From assembly GCA_028288745.1 (NCBI GenBank), contig JAQGHX010000178.1, forward strand, positions 1 through 37,344: 37,344 bases of DNA. The letters run 5' to 3'. This stretch comes from Roseomonas sp. (lineage in GTDB: Bacteria > Pseudomonadota > Alphaproteobacteria > Acetobacterales > Acetobacteraceae). The position numbers and the translations under genes are program-made. This document shows positions 9,011 to 18,868 of the stretch, piece after piece (positions within the stretch are counted from its first letter, which is position 1; each line of letters opens with the position of its first letter). Under the pieces are notes generated by a model that was given only the letters and a program-made list of their open reading frames with translations, ran no database searches and was not told the DNA's origin.

Positions 9011-10656
9011 GCCACGCACTTGCCCAGGCCGCCGCCGCGCTGGACCCGATCACCATCGAGGTCATCGGCGCCTCGCTCTCCTCCATCGTCGAGGAAACCG
9101 GGGAGGCGCTGATCCGCGCGTCCTATTCCACCAATATCAAGGAACGGCGCGACTGTTCCACCGCGCTGTTCAACGCGGCCGGTGACACGCTGTGCCAGGC
9201 CGAGCATATCCCGATCCATCTGGGCAGCTTTATTGGCATCGTGCCGCATATCATGCGGCGCCATCAGGTTGAGGACATGCGGCCGGGCGACGTCTTCGTC
9301 GGCAACGACGCCTATGAGGGCGGCGGCACGCACCTGCCCGATATCGTGCTGGCCGAGCCCATCTTCGTCGATGGCCGCATCGTGGCCTGGACGGTGAACC
9401 TCGCCCATCATTCCGACTTCGCGGATCGTGGCCACGCGCATATCTACCAGGAGGGCCTGCGCATCCCGCCCGTGCGGCTGTACCGCGCGGGCGTGCTGCA
9501 GGAGGATGTGCAGAACCTCATCCTGCTGAACTGCCAGGTGCCGCGCGAGCGCCTGTCCGACCTGCGCGCCCAGATGGCGGCCAACCGCGTGGGCGTGCAG
9601 CGCTTCCAGGCGCTCTGCGCGAAATACGGCACCGGCACCGTGCTGGCCGCCGCCGAGGCCCTGCTGGACTATGCCGAGCGCAAGATGCGCGCCGGCATCG
9701 CGGCCCTGCCGGACGGCACCTGGCGCTTCGAGGATGTCTTCGACCCCATCGACATCCCCGAGACGCTGCCCCTCGCGGTTGAGGTCACCATCGCGGGCGA
9801 CACCATGGCGCTGAATTTCGAGGCGCCGGACCAGCGCCGCGCCGGCATTAACATGACCTATACGGCGCTGCTGGCCACCGCCTATTACATGGTGAAGTCC
9901 GTGGTGGACCCGACCATCCTGCCCAATGCCGGGCTGGCGCGGCCGCTGACCGTCACGGCGCGGCAGGGCAGCATCCTGAACTGCGTGCACCCGGCGGCGG
10001 TCAACGGGCGGCTCGCGGCCTGCCAGCGGGTGTCGGACCTCATCCTGGGCGCCTTGGCGCAGGCGGCGCCGGGCCGCGTCACGGCCTGTTCCAATTCCGT
10101 CTGCACCGTCGCCAGCTTCATCGGCAGCCGCAAGTCGGATGGCGCGCTCTGGGTCTATCTGGAGACGATGGGCGGCGGTGGCGGCGCCCGGCCGGGCAAG
10201 GACGGGCTGGACGGCGTGCATGTGCACACCACCAATACATCCAACCTGCCGGTCGAGGCGCTGGAGATCGAATACCCGCTGACCCTGCTGCGCTACGAAC
10301 TGGTGCGCGATTCCGGTGGCGACGGGCGGCACCGTGGCGGCATGGGGCTGCGCCGCGTCTACCGCGCCGACGAGGATTGCATGGTGCGGGTGGATATCGG
10401 CCGCTTGCGCTCGCGCAGCTGGGGCCTGCAAGGTGGCGGGCCCGGCGGGCATGGCGCCATCGAATGCGGCCCTGGCGTCAGCTTCACCGGCAGCACCGCC
10501 ACGCTGAAGGCCGGCCAGTGGTTCGCCATCGTCAGCCCCGGTGCCGGCGGCTACGGCCCGGCGGCGGAACGCGGGCCGGTGGCGGTCGCCCGCGATGTCG
10601 CGGAGGGCGTCATCAGCGCCGGCCATGCCAGGGATTCCTACGCCTACCAGGCTTGA
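9007..10656 (+). CDS. Hydantoinase B/oxoprolinase (HyuB) subunit, copy 1
   Basis: DPITIEVIGASLSSIVEETGEALIRASYSTNIKERRDCSTALF; GGDGRHRGGMGLRRVY; overlaps hyuA by 4 nt. Confidence 0.95.
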   Translation: MSHALAQAAAALDPITIEVIGASLSSIVEETGEALIRASYSTNIKERRDCSTALFNAAGDTLCQAEHIPIHLGSFIGIVPHIMRRHQVEDMRPGDVFVGNDAYEGGGTHLPDIVLAEPIFVDGRIVAWTVNLAHHSDFADRGHAHIYQEGLRIPPVRLYRAGVLQEDVQNLILLNCQVPRERLSDLRAQMAANRVGVQRFQALCAKYGTGTVLAAAEALLDYAERKMRAGIAALPDGTWRFEDVFDPIDIPETLPLAVEVTIAGDTMALNFEAPDQRRAGINMTYTALLATAYYMVKSVVDPTILPNAGLARPLTVTARQGSILNCVHPAAVNGRLAACQRVSDLILGALAQAAPGRVTACSNSVCTVASFIGSRKSDGALWVYLETMGGGGGARPGKDGLDGVHVHTTNTSNLPVEALEIEYPLTLLRYELVRDSGGDGRHRGGMGLRRVYRADEDCMVRVDIGRLRSRSWGLQGGGPGGHGAIECGPGVSFTGSTATLKAGQWFAIVSPGAGGYGPAAERGPVAVARDVAEGVISAGHARDSYAYQA

Positions 10657-10692
10657 TCCATCTCTGACCCTATTCTGGAGGAGGCTTCGACC

Positions 10693-12222
10693 ATGGCTAC
10701 GACTGTTTCACGCCGTGCCACCCTGGCGGGTACCGCCGCCGCCGCGATGCTTCCATTCCTGCGCATTCCCGGGGCGCGCGCGCGCACCCCGGGGGTGCTG
10801 ACCTTCGGCCTTTCCAGCTTCCCGCCCACCATCCAGCCCTGGGCCAATAGCGGCACCGCGGCGGCGACGATGAAGCTGCTGATGTATCGCGGCCTGTGTT
10901 CCTATGGCGACGACGGCGCGCTGCGCGGCGAGCTGGCGGAATCCTGGGCGCGGGACGGCAACAATGCCTGGGTCTTCAAGCTGCGGCAGGCGAAGTTCCA
11001 GAATGGCGAGGCCGTCACCTCGGCCGACGTGAAATGGACGGTGGAGCAGATCGCCGCCGAACGCTCCACCGCCTTCTTCCGCGCCGAGATGCAGAATGTC
11101 GAGCGGGTGGAAACCCCGGATGACCGCACCGTGCGCATCGTGACCAAGGTGCCGGTGGCGACGCTGCCGAACATGATGGCCAGCTACCACCTGCCGATCA
11201 TCTCCCGCGTGTCGGAGCGCAACACCCCGGTCGGCGCCGGTCCCTTCGTGCTGAAGGGCCAGGAGCGCGGCACCAGCCTGGATTTCGAGGCCAACCCGAA
11301 TTTCTACAAGCCCGGGCTGCCGAAGCTGAAAGGCATCCGCGTCGTCGCCTATTCGGACGAGAATCTGCGGGTCTCCGCCTTGCAATCCGGCGACCTGGAC
11401 CTGATCGAATACGTGCCCTGGCAGGCGATGGACGCCATTACCGCCAACCCGGAACTGAAGCTGGATGCCGTCGATGGCGCCTTCATGTTCCTGGTCTTCA
11501 ACGGCAGCAAGCCGCCCTTCAACGACCACCGCGTGCGCCGCGCCGTGGCCCATGCCATCCGGCGGGACGAACTGGTGAAGGCCGCCTTCTTCGGCCGCGG
11601 CTCCGGGCTGGAACAACTGCCCATCGCGTCCTCCAGCGCCTATTACAACGCGGAGTACAAGGATGGCTGGAAGTACGACCCGGACCTGTCGAAGAAGATG
11701 CTGGCCGAAGCCGGCTTCGCCGATGGCCTGTCCTGCTCGCTGCTCTCCACCGCGCAGTACGGCATGCACAAGGACACGGCCGAGGTGGTGCAGAACCATC
11801 TGGCCGCGGTCGGCATCAAGGTGGAGCTGAATCTGCCGGACTGGGCCACCCGCGTCTCCATCGGCAATCGCGGCCAGTACGACATGGCGGTGATGGGAAC
11901 CGCCGCGGACAGCAACGACCCCGACGGCATCGCCAACTTCATCGATGGCAGCCTTTCGCCTTCCTATGTCCGCAGCTACGGACTGAAGGTGGACCGGGTG
12001 ACCGAACTGCTCGCCGCCGGCCGCGCCGAGTTCGACGAGGCCAAGCGCAAGGCGATCTACCGGGAGATGGAAGGCGTGGCGATCGAGCAGGCGCCGATCG
12101 TGGGCCTGACCTGGCGCAGCCAGGGCTATGCCATGAAGAAGGGCGTCTCCGGTTTCAGGAACCTGCCGGGCGCGCTGACCTTCTATTCCGGCCTGACCTT
12201 CGAGACGACGGTGATGGCCTGA
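10693..12222 (+). CDS. ABC transporter substrate-binding protein, family 5 (peptide/opine/nickel type), Tat signal
   Basis: SRRATLAGTAAAAMLPFLRIPGARA twin-Arg signal; WVFKLRQAKFQNGEAVTSADVKWTVEQI; NDHRVRRAVAHAIRRDELV. Confidence 0.93.
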   Translation: MATTVSRRATLAGTAAAAMLPFLRIPGARARTPGVLTFGLSSFPPTIQPWANSGTAAATMKLLMYRGLCSYGDDGALRGELAESWARDGNNAWVFKLRQAKFQNGEAVTSADVKWTVEQIAAERSTAFFRAEMQNVERVETPDDRTVRIVTKVPVATLPNMMASYHLPIISRVSERNTPVGAGPFVLKGQERGTSLDFEANPNFYKPGLPKLKGIRVVAYSDENLRVSALQSGDLDLIEYVPWQAMDAITANPELKLDAVDGAFMFLVFNGSKPPFNDHRVRRAVAHAIRRDELVKAAFFGRGSGLEQLPIASSSAYYNAEYKDGWKYDPDLSKKMLAEAGFADGLSCSLLSTAQYGMHKDTAEVVQNHLAAVGIKVELNLPDWATRVSIGNRGQYDMAVMGTAADSNDPDGIANFIDGSLSPSYVRSYGLKVDRVTELLAAGRAEFDEAKRKAIYREMEGVAIEQAPIVGLTWRSQGYAMKKGVSGFRNLPGALTFYSGLTFETTVMA

Positions 12223-12224
12223 CC

Positions 12225-12920
12225 ATGCGCGACCTCGCGGGGCAGGTGGTGATGGTGTCCGGTGCCGCGCGCGGCATCGGCCGCGCCGTGGCGGAGCGGT
12301 TGCTCGCCGCCGGGTGCCGGATCAGCGCAGGGGTGCGGGATGTGTCCCGCGCGCCGGTGCATGACGCGGTGCTGGCTCATCGTTACGACGCCCGGCATCA
12401 GGGCAGCGCCGCGGCCTGGGTGGGGGCGACCGTCGCCCGCTTCGGGCGGGTGGATGCGCTCATCAACGCCGCCGGAATCAACACGCGCGCCACGCTGCTG
12501 GAAGGCCCCGACGATGCGTTTTCCGATGTGTGGTCGGTCAATGCCATGGGGCCGATTCAGGTCATCCGGGCCGCATGGCCGCATCTGGTGGCGGCGGGCG
12601 AGGGGCGGGTGGTCAATATCGCCTCGCTCTCCGGCAAGCGGGTCCGCAACGACAATCTCGGTTATGCGATGAGCAAGTTCGCGGTCATGGCGGTGACGCA
12701 GGAAGTGCGGCGGCTGGGCTGGGAGCATGGCATCCGCGCCACCGCGCTCTGCCCCGGCTTCGTCGATACCGGCATGACGGCGCATGTGACGAAGCTCCCG
12801 CGCGACCAGATGTCGCGGCCGGAGGATCTGGCGCTGCTGACCGAAACCCTGTTGCGTCTGCCCAATACCGCCTCGGTGGCCGAGTTGCTGGTGAACTGCC
12901 GGCACGAGGACATGCTGTGA
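12225..12920 (+). CDS. SDR family oxidoreductase
   Basis: VVMVSGAARGIGRAVAERL, INAAGIN, YAMSKFAVMAVTQ. Confidence 0.92.
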   Translation: MRDLAGQVVMVSGAARGIGRAVAERLLAAGCRISAGVRDVSRAPVHDAVLAHRYDARHQGSAAAWVGATVARFGRVDALINAAGINTRATLLEGPDDAFSDVWSVNAMGPIQVIRAAWPHLVAAGEGRVVNIASLSGKRVRNDNLGYAMSKFAVMAVTQEVRRLGWEHGIRATALCPGFVDTGMTAHVTKLPRDQMSRPEDLALLTETLLRLPNTASVAELLVNCRHEDML

Positions 12921-13192
12921 GGCTGGCGCGCCTGCGCGACACGGACCGCGTGCCGCTGCACCTGTCCCTGGAAGGCGCCGGTATCGCGGCGCTGGAGGGC
13001 GATACGCTGCTGACCGCGTTGCTGGCCGGTGGCGGCGGGTATCTGCGCGAGGGCGAATTCGGCGATGGCCGCCGCGCCGGCTTCTGCCTGATGGGCGCCT
13101 GCCAGGATTGCTGGGTGGCCGTCGAGGGCCTGGGCCGGGTGCGCGCCTGCGCCACCCTGGCGCGGCCGGGCATGAAGGTGACACGCGGATGA
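12917..13192 (+). CDS. (2Fe-2S)-binding small subunit, HcnA / opine-oxidase gamma-like (GTG start overlapping SDR stop)
   Basis: FCLMGACQDCWVAVEGLGRVRACATLARPGMKV ferredoxin motif; positioned immediately before HcnB-like gene. Confidence 0.85.
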   Translation: MRLARLRDTDRVPLHLSLEGAGIAALEGDTLLTALLAGGGGYLREGEFGDGRRAGFCLMGACQDCWVAVEGLGRVRACATLARPGMKVTRG

Positions 13193-14544
13193 AGGTGGCA
13201 GTGGTGGGCGCCGGTCCTGCCGGCGTGCGGGCGGTGGAGGTACTGCTGGGCGCCGGCATCCGCCCCGTCTGGATCGACGAGGCGGCCGATGGCGGCGGCC
13301 GCATCTACCAGCGCCCGCCCGCGCCGCTGCAGCGCGACCCGAAGGCGCTGTATGGGTTCGAGGCCGCCCGTGCCTCTGACCTGCATGCCGCGCTGGATGC
13401 GGCCAAGCCCCGTGCGGACTGGCGGCCGGATACGCTGGTATGGAACATCCATTCTGGCAGGAAACAGCTCAATACCTTGAATGCCGGCCGCCAGGGCGTG
13501 GTGGAATACGACGCCGCCATCCTCTGCACCGGGGCGATGGACCGCGTGGTGCCGGTGCCGGGCTGGACCCTGCCGGGTGTGACGACCATGGGCGGGGCGC
13601 AGATCGCGCTGAAGTCGCAGGGCTGCGGCATCGGGCGGCAGGTCGCGTTCCTGGGCAGCGGGCCGCTGCTCTGGCTGGTGGCCTATCAATATGCGAAGGC
13701 GGGGGCGCAGATCGCGGCGGTGCTGGACACCACCGCCTTCGCCACCAAGCTGGCGGCGGCGCCGGGCTTGCTGCGCGGGCCCGCGACCTTCGCCAAGGGC
13801 CTGTATTACGTCGCGTGGCTGCGCGCCCATGGCATCCGCATCGCCGAGGGCGTGACGCCGCTGGCGATCGAAGGCACGGGCGACGTCACGGGCATCACGT
13901 GGCGCGATGCCGCCGGCAGAACGCAGTGCGCGGCCTGCGACGCGGTCGGCCTGGGCTGGGGGCTGAAGCCGGAAGCGCAACTGGCCGACCTCGCTGGCAT
14001 CCCCTTCGATTTCGATGCCCTGCAACACAATTGGGTGCCGCGCCGGGACGCCGCCGGCCGCAGCCCGGTGCCGGGCCTTTATCTGGCCGGCGACGGCAGC
14101 GGCATCGGGGGCGCGGAGGTGGCCGAACTGGCTGGCGCCCGCGCCGCCATGGCCTTGCTGCAGGATGCCGGCCATGCCGTGGAAACGGCCGCGCTGGACC
14201 GCAGGCTGGCCGGCCTCGCCCGCTTCCGCGCGGCGCTGGAAAAGGCCTTTCCCTTTCCCGCGCATCTGGCCGCCGGCCTGCCGGACGACGCGCTGTTTTG
14301 CCGCTGCGAGGGGCTGACGGCGGGCGAGCTGCGCGCCACCATCACCGGCCCCACCGTCGCGGCGCCCGAGCTGAACCGCGCCAAGGCCGTCAGCCGCGCC
14401 GGCATGGGCCGCTGCCAGGGGCGCGTCTGCGGCCCGGCCGCGGCCGAGATCCTGGCGGCGAAGCTGGGCTGCACCGTGGCCGAGGTCGGCCGGCTGCGGG
14501 GGCAGGCGCCGGTCAAGCCGATCCCTCTGGTGGCCACGCCATGA
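13189..14544 (+). CDS. FAD/NAD(P)-binding oxidoreductase, HcnB / opine oxidase subunit A-like, with C-terminal BFD-like [2Fe-2S] domain
   Basis: MKVAVVGAGPAGVRAVEVLLGAG; ...LFCRCEGLTAGELRATITG...SRAGMGRCQGRVCGPAAAEIL; ATGA overlap upstream. Confidence 0.9.
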   Translation: MKVAVVGAGPAGVRAVEVLLGAGIRPVWIDEAADGGGRIYQRPPAPLQRDPKALYGFEAARASDLHAALDAAKPRADWRPDTLVWNIHSGRKQLNTLNAGRQGVVEYDAAILCTGAMDRVVPVPGWTLPGVTTMGGAQIALKSQGCGIGRQVAFLGSGPLLWLVAYQYAKAGAQIAAVLDTTAFATKLAAAPGLLRGPATFAKGLYYVAWLRAHGIRIAEGVTPLAIEGTGDVTGITWRDAAGRTQCAACDAVGLGWGLKPEAQLADLAGIPFDFDALQHNWVPRRDAAGRSPVPGLYLAGDGSGIGGAEVAELAGARAAMALLQDAGHAVETAALDRRLAGLARFRAALEKAFPFPAHLAAGLPDDALFCRCEGLTAGELRATITGPTVAAPELNRAKAVSRAGMGRCQGRVCGPAAAEILAAKLGCTVAEVGRLRGQAPVKPIPLVATP

Positions 14545-15671
14545 CCGAAACCCGTTGCGAGGTTCTCATCGTCGGCGCCGGCGGGGCGGGGTGCTCGGCC
14601 GCGCTGCATCTCGCCTTGCGGGGCAGCCGGGTGGTGCTGCTGGAACGCGGGCAGGTGGGCGGGCAGGCTTCGGGCGTGAACTATGGCGGCGTGCGGCAGC
14701 AGGGCCGCAACCCGGCCGAACTGCCCATCGCCCGCAAGTCGCGCGAGATCTGGGGCCGGATGAAGCAACTGGCGGGCACGGAAGCGGAATTCACCGTCAC
14801 CGGCCACCTGAAGCTCGCCCGCACCGATGCCGAGGAAGCCGACCTCATCGCCTACCTGGACGTGGCGAGGCAGCACGGGCTGCCGCTGCGCATGGTCGGG
14901 CGCAACGCCATTCATGTTGAATACCCCTGGCTGGGGCCGAAGGTGGTGGCAGGGTCCTTCGCGCCCGAGGATGGTTCCGCCAACCCGCGCCTGATGGCCC
15001 CCGCGCTGGCCCGTGCCGCGCGCGATGCCGGTGCCACGATCCATGAGCGGACGGAGGTGGTGGAATACGCGCATGACGGCACGTTGTTCCACCTGCGCAC
15101 CCTGGCGGGCGGCACCTTCAGCGCCCCCGTGCTGCTGAACCTCGCCGGCTTCTGGGGCGGGCGCATCGCCGCCGCTTTCGGGGAGGCCGTGCCCATCGTG
15201 CCGCTCTGCCCCAACATGGTGGTGACGGAGCCGGTGCGTTATTTCATCGAGCCCAATCTCGGCGTGGTGGGCGGCAATGTCTATCTGCGGCAGATCCCGC
15301 GCGGGAATATCATCATCGGCGGCGGCCATGGCGAGAGCGACCCGGGGCAGCCCGGCGACACCCCCTGGTCCCGCCCCGTGCCGGAAGTGACGATGCAGGC
15401 CGCGCGCCTGGCCATCGCGCTGGTGCCGGCGCTGGAGGGGGTGCAGATCATCCGCACCTGGTCCGGCATCGACGGGCAGATGCCGGACCGGATTCCCGTC
15501 ATCGGCCCCAGCAGCACCACGCCGGGCCTGTTCCATGCCTTCGGCTTCTCGGGCCATGGCTTCCAGCTCGGCCCCGCCATCGGGGCCATCATGAGCGAGC
15601 TGGTGCTGGACGGCCGCACCGATATCCCGCTGGAGCCCTTCCGCATCACCCGCTTCGCCCCCGCTGCCTGA
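14541..15671 (+). CDS. FAD-dependent amine/amino-acid oxidase, HcnC / opine oxidase subunit B-like (DAO family)
   Basis: CEVLIVGAGGAGCSAALHLALRGSRVVLLERGQVGGQASGVNYGGVRQQGRNPAELPIA; GLFHAFGFSGHGFQLGPAIG. Confidence 0.92.
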   Translation: MTETRCEVLIVGAGGAGCSAALHLALRGSRVVLLERGQVGGQASGVNYGGVRQQGRNPAELPIARKSREIWGRMKQLAGTEAEFTVTGHLKLARTDAEEADLIAYLDVARQHGLPLRMVGRNAIHVEYPWLGPKVVAGSFAPEDGSANPRLMAPALARAARDAGATIHERTEVVEYAHDGTLFHLRTLAGGTFSAPVLLNLAGFWGGRIAAAFGEAVPIVPLCPNMVVTEPVRYFIEPNLGVVGGNVYLRQIPRGNIIIGGGHGESDPGQPGDTPWSRPVPEVTMQAARLAIALVPALEGVQIIRTWSGIDGQMPDRIPVIGPSSTTPGLFHAFGFSGHGFQLGPAIGAIMSELVLDGRTDIPLEPFRITRFAPAA

Positions 15672-15748
15672 CGGGGCGCCTGACAGGGGGCGGGGCCTGC
15701 GGCGGGGCGCACTTCGCGCGGGCGCCGCGATCCGGTATCGGGGCCGCC

Positions 15749-16747
15749 ATGTACGACCCGCCCTTCCTCGACCACCTCCGGGCATGGCTGCGCGTCGCGC
15801 TGCCGCGCTGGGGGCTGCCCGCCGGGGCCGGCCTCTCGCTGCTGAACGTCTCCGAGAACGCCACCTTTCTGGCGGAGGCGCCGGGGCGGCGGCTGGTGCT
15901 GCGGGTCTATCGCCCGGGCTATCACGATGCGGCGGAAATGCGCTCCGAACTCGCCTGGATCGCCGCGCTGCGGGAAGGGGCCGTGGTGGAGACACCCCGC
16001 CCGGTGCCGGCGCTGCAAGGCGGCCTGTTGCAGGCCATCCCCGATGGCGCCACCCGGCGCCATGTCGTGGCCTTCGAGCATATGGCGGGCACGGAGCCAC
16101 CCGGGGCGGGGCTGATGCCCTGGTTCCGCCGCCTCGGCGCCATCACCGCGCGGCTGCACGCGCATGGCCGTGGCTGGGTTCCGCCGCCCGGCTTCACACG
16201 CAAGCGCTGGGATTTTTCGACCATGCTGGGCGAGCGGCCGCACTGGGGAAGCTGGCGCGACGCCATCGGCCTGGACGCGGCGGGTGCTGCCATCCTGGCC
16301 GATGTGGCGGCCAGCCTGCGCGGCCGGCTGGCCGCCTATGGCGAGGCCCCGCACCGCTACGGCCTGATCCATGCCGACCTGCGCCTGGCCAACCTGCTGG
16401 CGGAAGGCGAGCGGCTCGGGGTGATCGACTTCGACGATTGCGGCTTCTGCTGGTACCTCTACGACTTCGCCGCCGCCGTCAGCTTCATCGAGGACGACCC
16501 TATCCTGCCAGCGCTCGCCGCGGCCTGGGTGGCGGGCTATCGCGGTGTGGCGCCGCTGGCGGAAGCCGACCTCGCCATGCTGCCCGCCTTCGTCATGCTG
16601 CGGCGCCTGCTGCTGACCGCCTGGCTGGCATCCCATGCCGAAACGCCCACCGCGCGCGCACTGGGCGCCGGTTATACAAGCGGGACCGTGGCATTGGGGC
16701 GTGCTTTCCTGCGGGGGGACCCTGGCATCCCTATTGCTTGTCGTTAA
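15749..16747 (+). CDS. Phosphotransferase, APH/choline kinase fold (homoserine/hydroxylysine kinase-like)
   Basis: YGLIHADLRLANLLAEGERLGVIDFDDCGFCWYLYDFA catalytic loop and DFD motif. Confidence 0.88.
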   Translation: MYDPPFLDHLRAWLRVALPRWGLPAGAGLSLLNVSENATFLAEAPGRRLVLRVYRPGYHDAAEMRSELAWIAALREGAVVETPRPVPALQGGLLQAIPDGATRRHVVAFEHMAGTEPPGAGLMPWFRRLGAITARLHAHGRGWVPPPGFTRKRWDFSTMLGERPHWGSWRDAIGLDAAGAAILADVAASLRGRLAAYGEAPHRYGLIHADLRLANLLAEGERLGVIDFDDCGFCWYLYDFAAAVSFIEDDPILPALAAAWVAGYRGVAPLAEADLAMLPAFVMLRRLLLTAWLASHAETPTARALGAGYTSGTVALGRAFLRGDPGIPIACR

Positions 16748-16780
16748 TCTCGCCCGCTGCCTTGCCCAGGAGTACCCGCG

Positions 16781-18868
16781 TTGCAGACCTCGCCGCCTGT
16801 CCGGTTGGCCGCCGATATCGGCGGCACCTTCACCGATGTCGTGCTGGATGTCGGCGGGGGGCGCCGCACCCGAAAGGTCCTCACCACGCCCGCTGCGCCC
16901 GAGGAAGGCGTCATGCAGGGCATGGAGCGGGTGCTGGAGGATGCGGGGCTGCATTTCTCCGATATCGACGTGTTCGTGCACGGCACCACGCTGGCGACCA
17001 ACGCGATCATCGAGCGGCGTGGGGCGAAGACGGCGCTGGTCGCGACCCAGGGCTTCCGCGACGTGCTGGAGATCGGCACCGAGAGCCGTTACGACCAATA
17101 CGACCTGACGCTGGAAAAGCCGGTGCCGCTGATCCCGCGCGCCCTGCGCTTCACGGTGCCGGAGCGCGTGGATGCCGAGGGCCAGGTGCGCCTGGCGCTG
17201 GACGAGGACGCCGTCGCGGCGCTGGCCCCGCAATTCGAGAAGGCGGGCGTGCGGAGCGTCGCCTTCGCCTTCCTGCACGCCTATGCCAACCCGGCGCATG
17301 AGCAGCGCGCGGCGGCGGTGCTGCGCGCGTTGCTGCCGGGCCTTTCCATTACCATGGCGCATGAGGTCTGCCCGGAAGTGCGGGAATACGAGCGCACCTC
17401 CACCGCCGCCGCCAATGCCTATGTGCAGCCGCTGATGGAAGGCTACCTGGGCCGCATGGCCGCCGCCTTACAGGCGCGGCAGTATCGCGGCGCGACCTAT
17501 CTGGTGACCTCGGGCGGCGGCCTGACCTCGCTGGAGACGGCCCGGAAATTCCCGGTGCGGCTGGTGGAATCCGGCCCGGCCGGCGGCGCCATCTTCGCGG
17601 CGCAGGTGGCGCTGCGGGCGAACGAGCAGAAGGTACTGTCCTTCGATATGGGTGGCACGACCGCCAAAATCTGCCTGATCGAGAAGGGCGAGCCCGCGAC
17701 CTCCCGCTTCTTCGAGGTGGACCGCACCGCGCGCTTCCTGAAAGGCTCCGGCCTGCCGCTGCGGATTCCCGTGATCGAGATGGTGGAGATCGGCGCTGGC
17801 GGCGGTTCCATCGCGCAGGTCGATGCCATGCAGCGGGTGACGGTGGGGCCGGAAAGCGCGTCCTCCGTGCCTGGCCCGGCCTGCTACGGCATGGGCGGCA
17901 CGCGGCCGGCGGTGACGGATGCCGATGTCGCCATGGGGCTGATCGAGCCGGAAGGTTTCGCCGGGGGCAGCATGACGCTCCGGCAAGACCTGTCATTGCA
18001 GGCGCTGGGGCGCGAGATCGGCGCGAAGCTGGGCCTCTCGGCCGAGATGTCGGGCTACGCGGTGTATGAAATGGTTTGCGAGAACATGGCCAGCGCCGCC
18101 CGCGTCCACGCGGCGGAGCGTGGCGCCGTGATCGGCCAGCACACCATGATCGCCTTTGGCGGTGCCGCCCCTTTGCACGCCGCCCGCGTGGCGGAGAAGG
18201 TGGGCGTCAGCCGCGTGCTGGTGCCGCCCAATGCCGGGGTCGGCTCGGCGGTGGGCTTCCTGGCCGCGCCGGTGGCCTATGAGATCGTGCGCTCGCGCCA
18301 CGCGCGGGTGGATGAGAGCTTCGACGGTGCGTCAATCTCTTCCCTGTTCGGCGAGATGACGACCGCCGCGCGCGCGCTGGTTGAGCCCGGTGCGCGGGGC
18401 GCGCCACTGTTCGAGCGCCGCATGGCCTTCATGCGCTATGTCGGCCAGGGGCACGAGATCATGGTGCTGCTGCCCAACCGCGACCTGACGCCCGGTGACG
18501 TATCGGAACTGCGCCGCATCTTCGAGGCCGAGTACACCGCGCAATTCGCCCGCATCATCCCCTCCGCCGCGATCGAGGTGCTGAACTGGTCCGTGCTGGT
18601 CTCGACCGAGGCGCGGAAGCCCGATCCGGTGGCGCCCGTCGCGGCGGGCGCCATGCCGCAACCCAGCGGGTCGCGCCGCGTCTTCGATGGCCGCAGCGAG
18701 AAACATGTGGACGTGCCGGTCTACCAGCGCGCCACCATGCCGGCGGGCTCGGTGGTGGCGGGGCCGCTGGTGATCGCGGAGGACGAGACGACCACTTACG
18801 TCTCGGCCAGTTTCGACGCGCATATCGACGGCGCCGGTTGCATCGTGATGGAAAGGAAGGTGGCATGA
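16781..18868 (+). CDS. Hydantoinase/oxoprolinase (HyuA) subunit, copy 2 (TTG start)
   Basis: VRLAADIGGTFTDVVLD, HGTTLATNAIIERRGAKTALVATQGF, FDMGGTTAKICLI; AGGAG upstream of TTG. Confidence 0.94.
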   Translation: MQTSPPVRLAADIGGTFTDVVLDVGGGRRTRKVLTTPAAPEEGVMQGMERVLEDAGLHFSDIDVFVHGTTLATNAIIERRGAKTALVATQGFRDVLEIGTESRYDQYDLTLEKPVPLIPRALRFTVPERVDAEGQVRLALDEDAVAALAPQFEKAGVRSVAFAFLHAYANPAHEQRAAAVLRALLPGLSITMAHEVCPEVREYERTSTAAANAYVQPLMEGYLGRMAAALQARQYRGATYLVTSGGGLTSLETARKFPVRLVESGPAGGAIFAAQVALRANEQKVLSFDMGGTTAKICLIEKGEPATSRFFEVDRTARFLKGSGLPLRIPVIEMVEIGAGGGSIAQVDAMQRVTVGPESASSVPGPACYGMGGTRPAVTDADVAMGLIEPEGFAGGSMTLRQDLSLQALGREIGAKLGLSAEMSGYAVYEMVCENMASAARVHAAERGAVIGQHTMIAFGGAAPLHAARVAEKVGVSRVLVPPNAGVGSAVGFLAAPVAYEIVRSRHARVDESFDGASISSLFGEMTTAARALVEPGARGAPLFERRMAFMRYVGQGHEIMVLLPNRDLTPGDVSELRRIFEAEYTAQFARIIPSAAIEVLNWSVLVSTEARKPDPVAPVAAGAMPQPSGSRRVFDGRSEKHVDVPVYQRATMPAGSVVAGPLVIAEDETTTYVSASFDAHIDGAGCIVMERKVA

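Noticed and set aside
6965-9019. 684 aa minus-strand ORF opposite hyuA1
   Set aside because: Antisense shadow of a strongly supported HyuA; low-complexity Gly/Arg/His/Gln-rich translation typical of GC-rich wobble frames
14079-16100. 673 aa minus-strand ORF
   Set aside because: Pro/Arg/Ala-rich antisense frame over recognised HcnB/HcnC-like and kinase genes
15281-17362. 693 aa minus-strand ORF spanning HcnC-like, kinase and hyuA2 genes
   Set aside because: Covers three real genes on the opposite strand; no domain-like sequence
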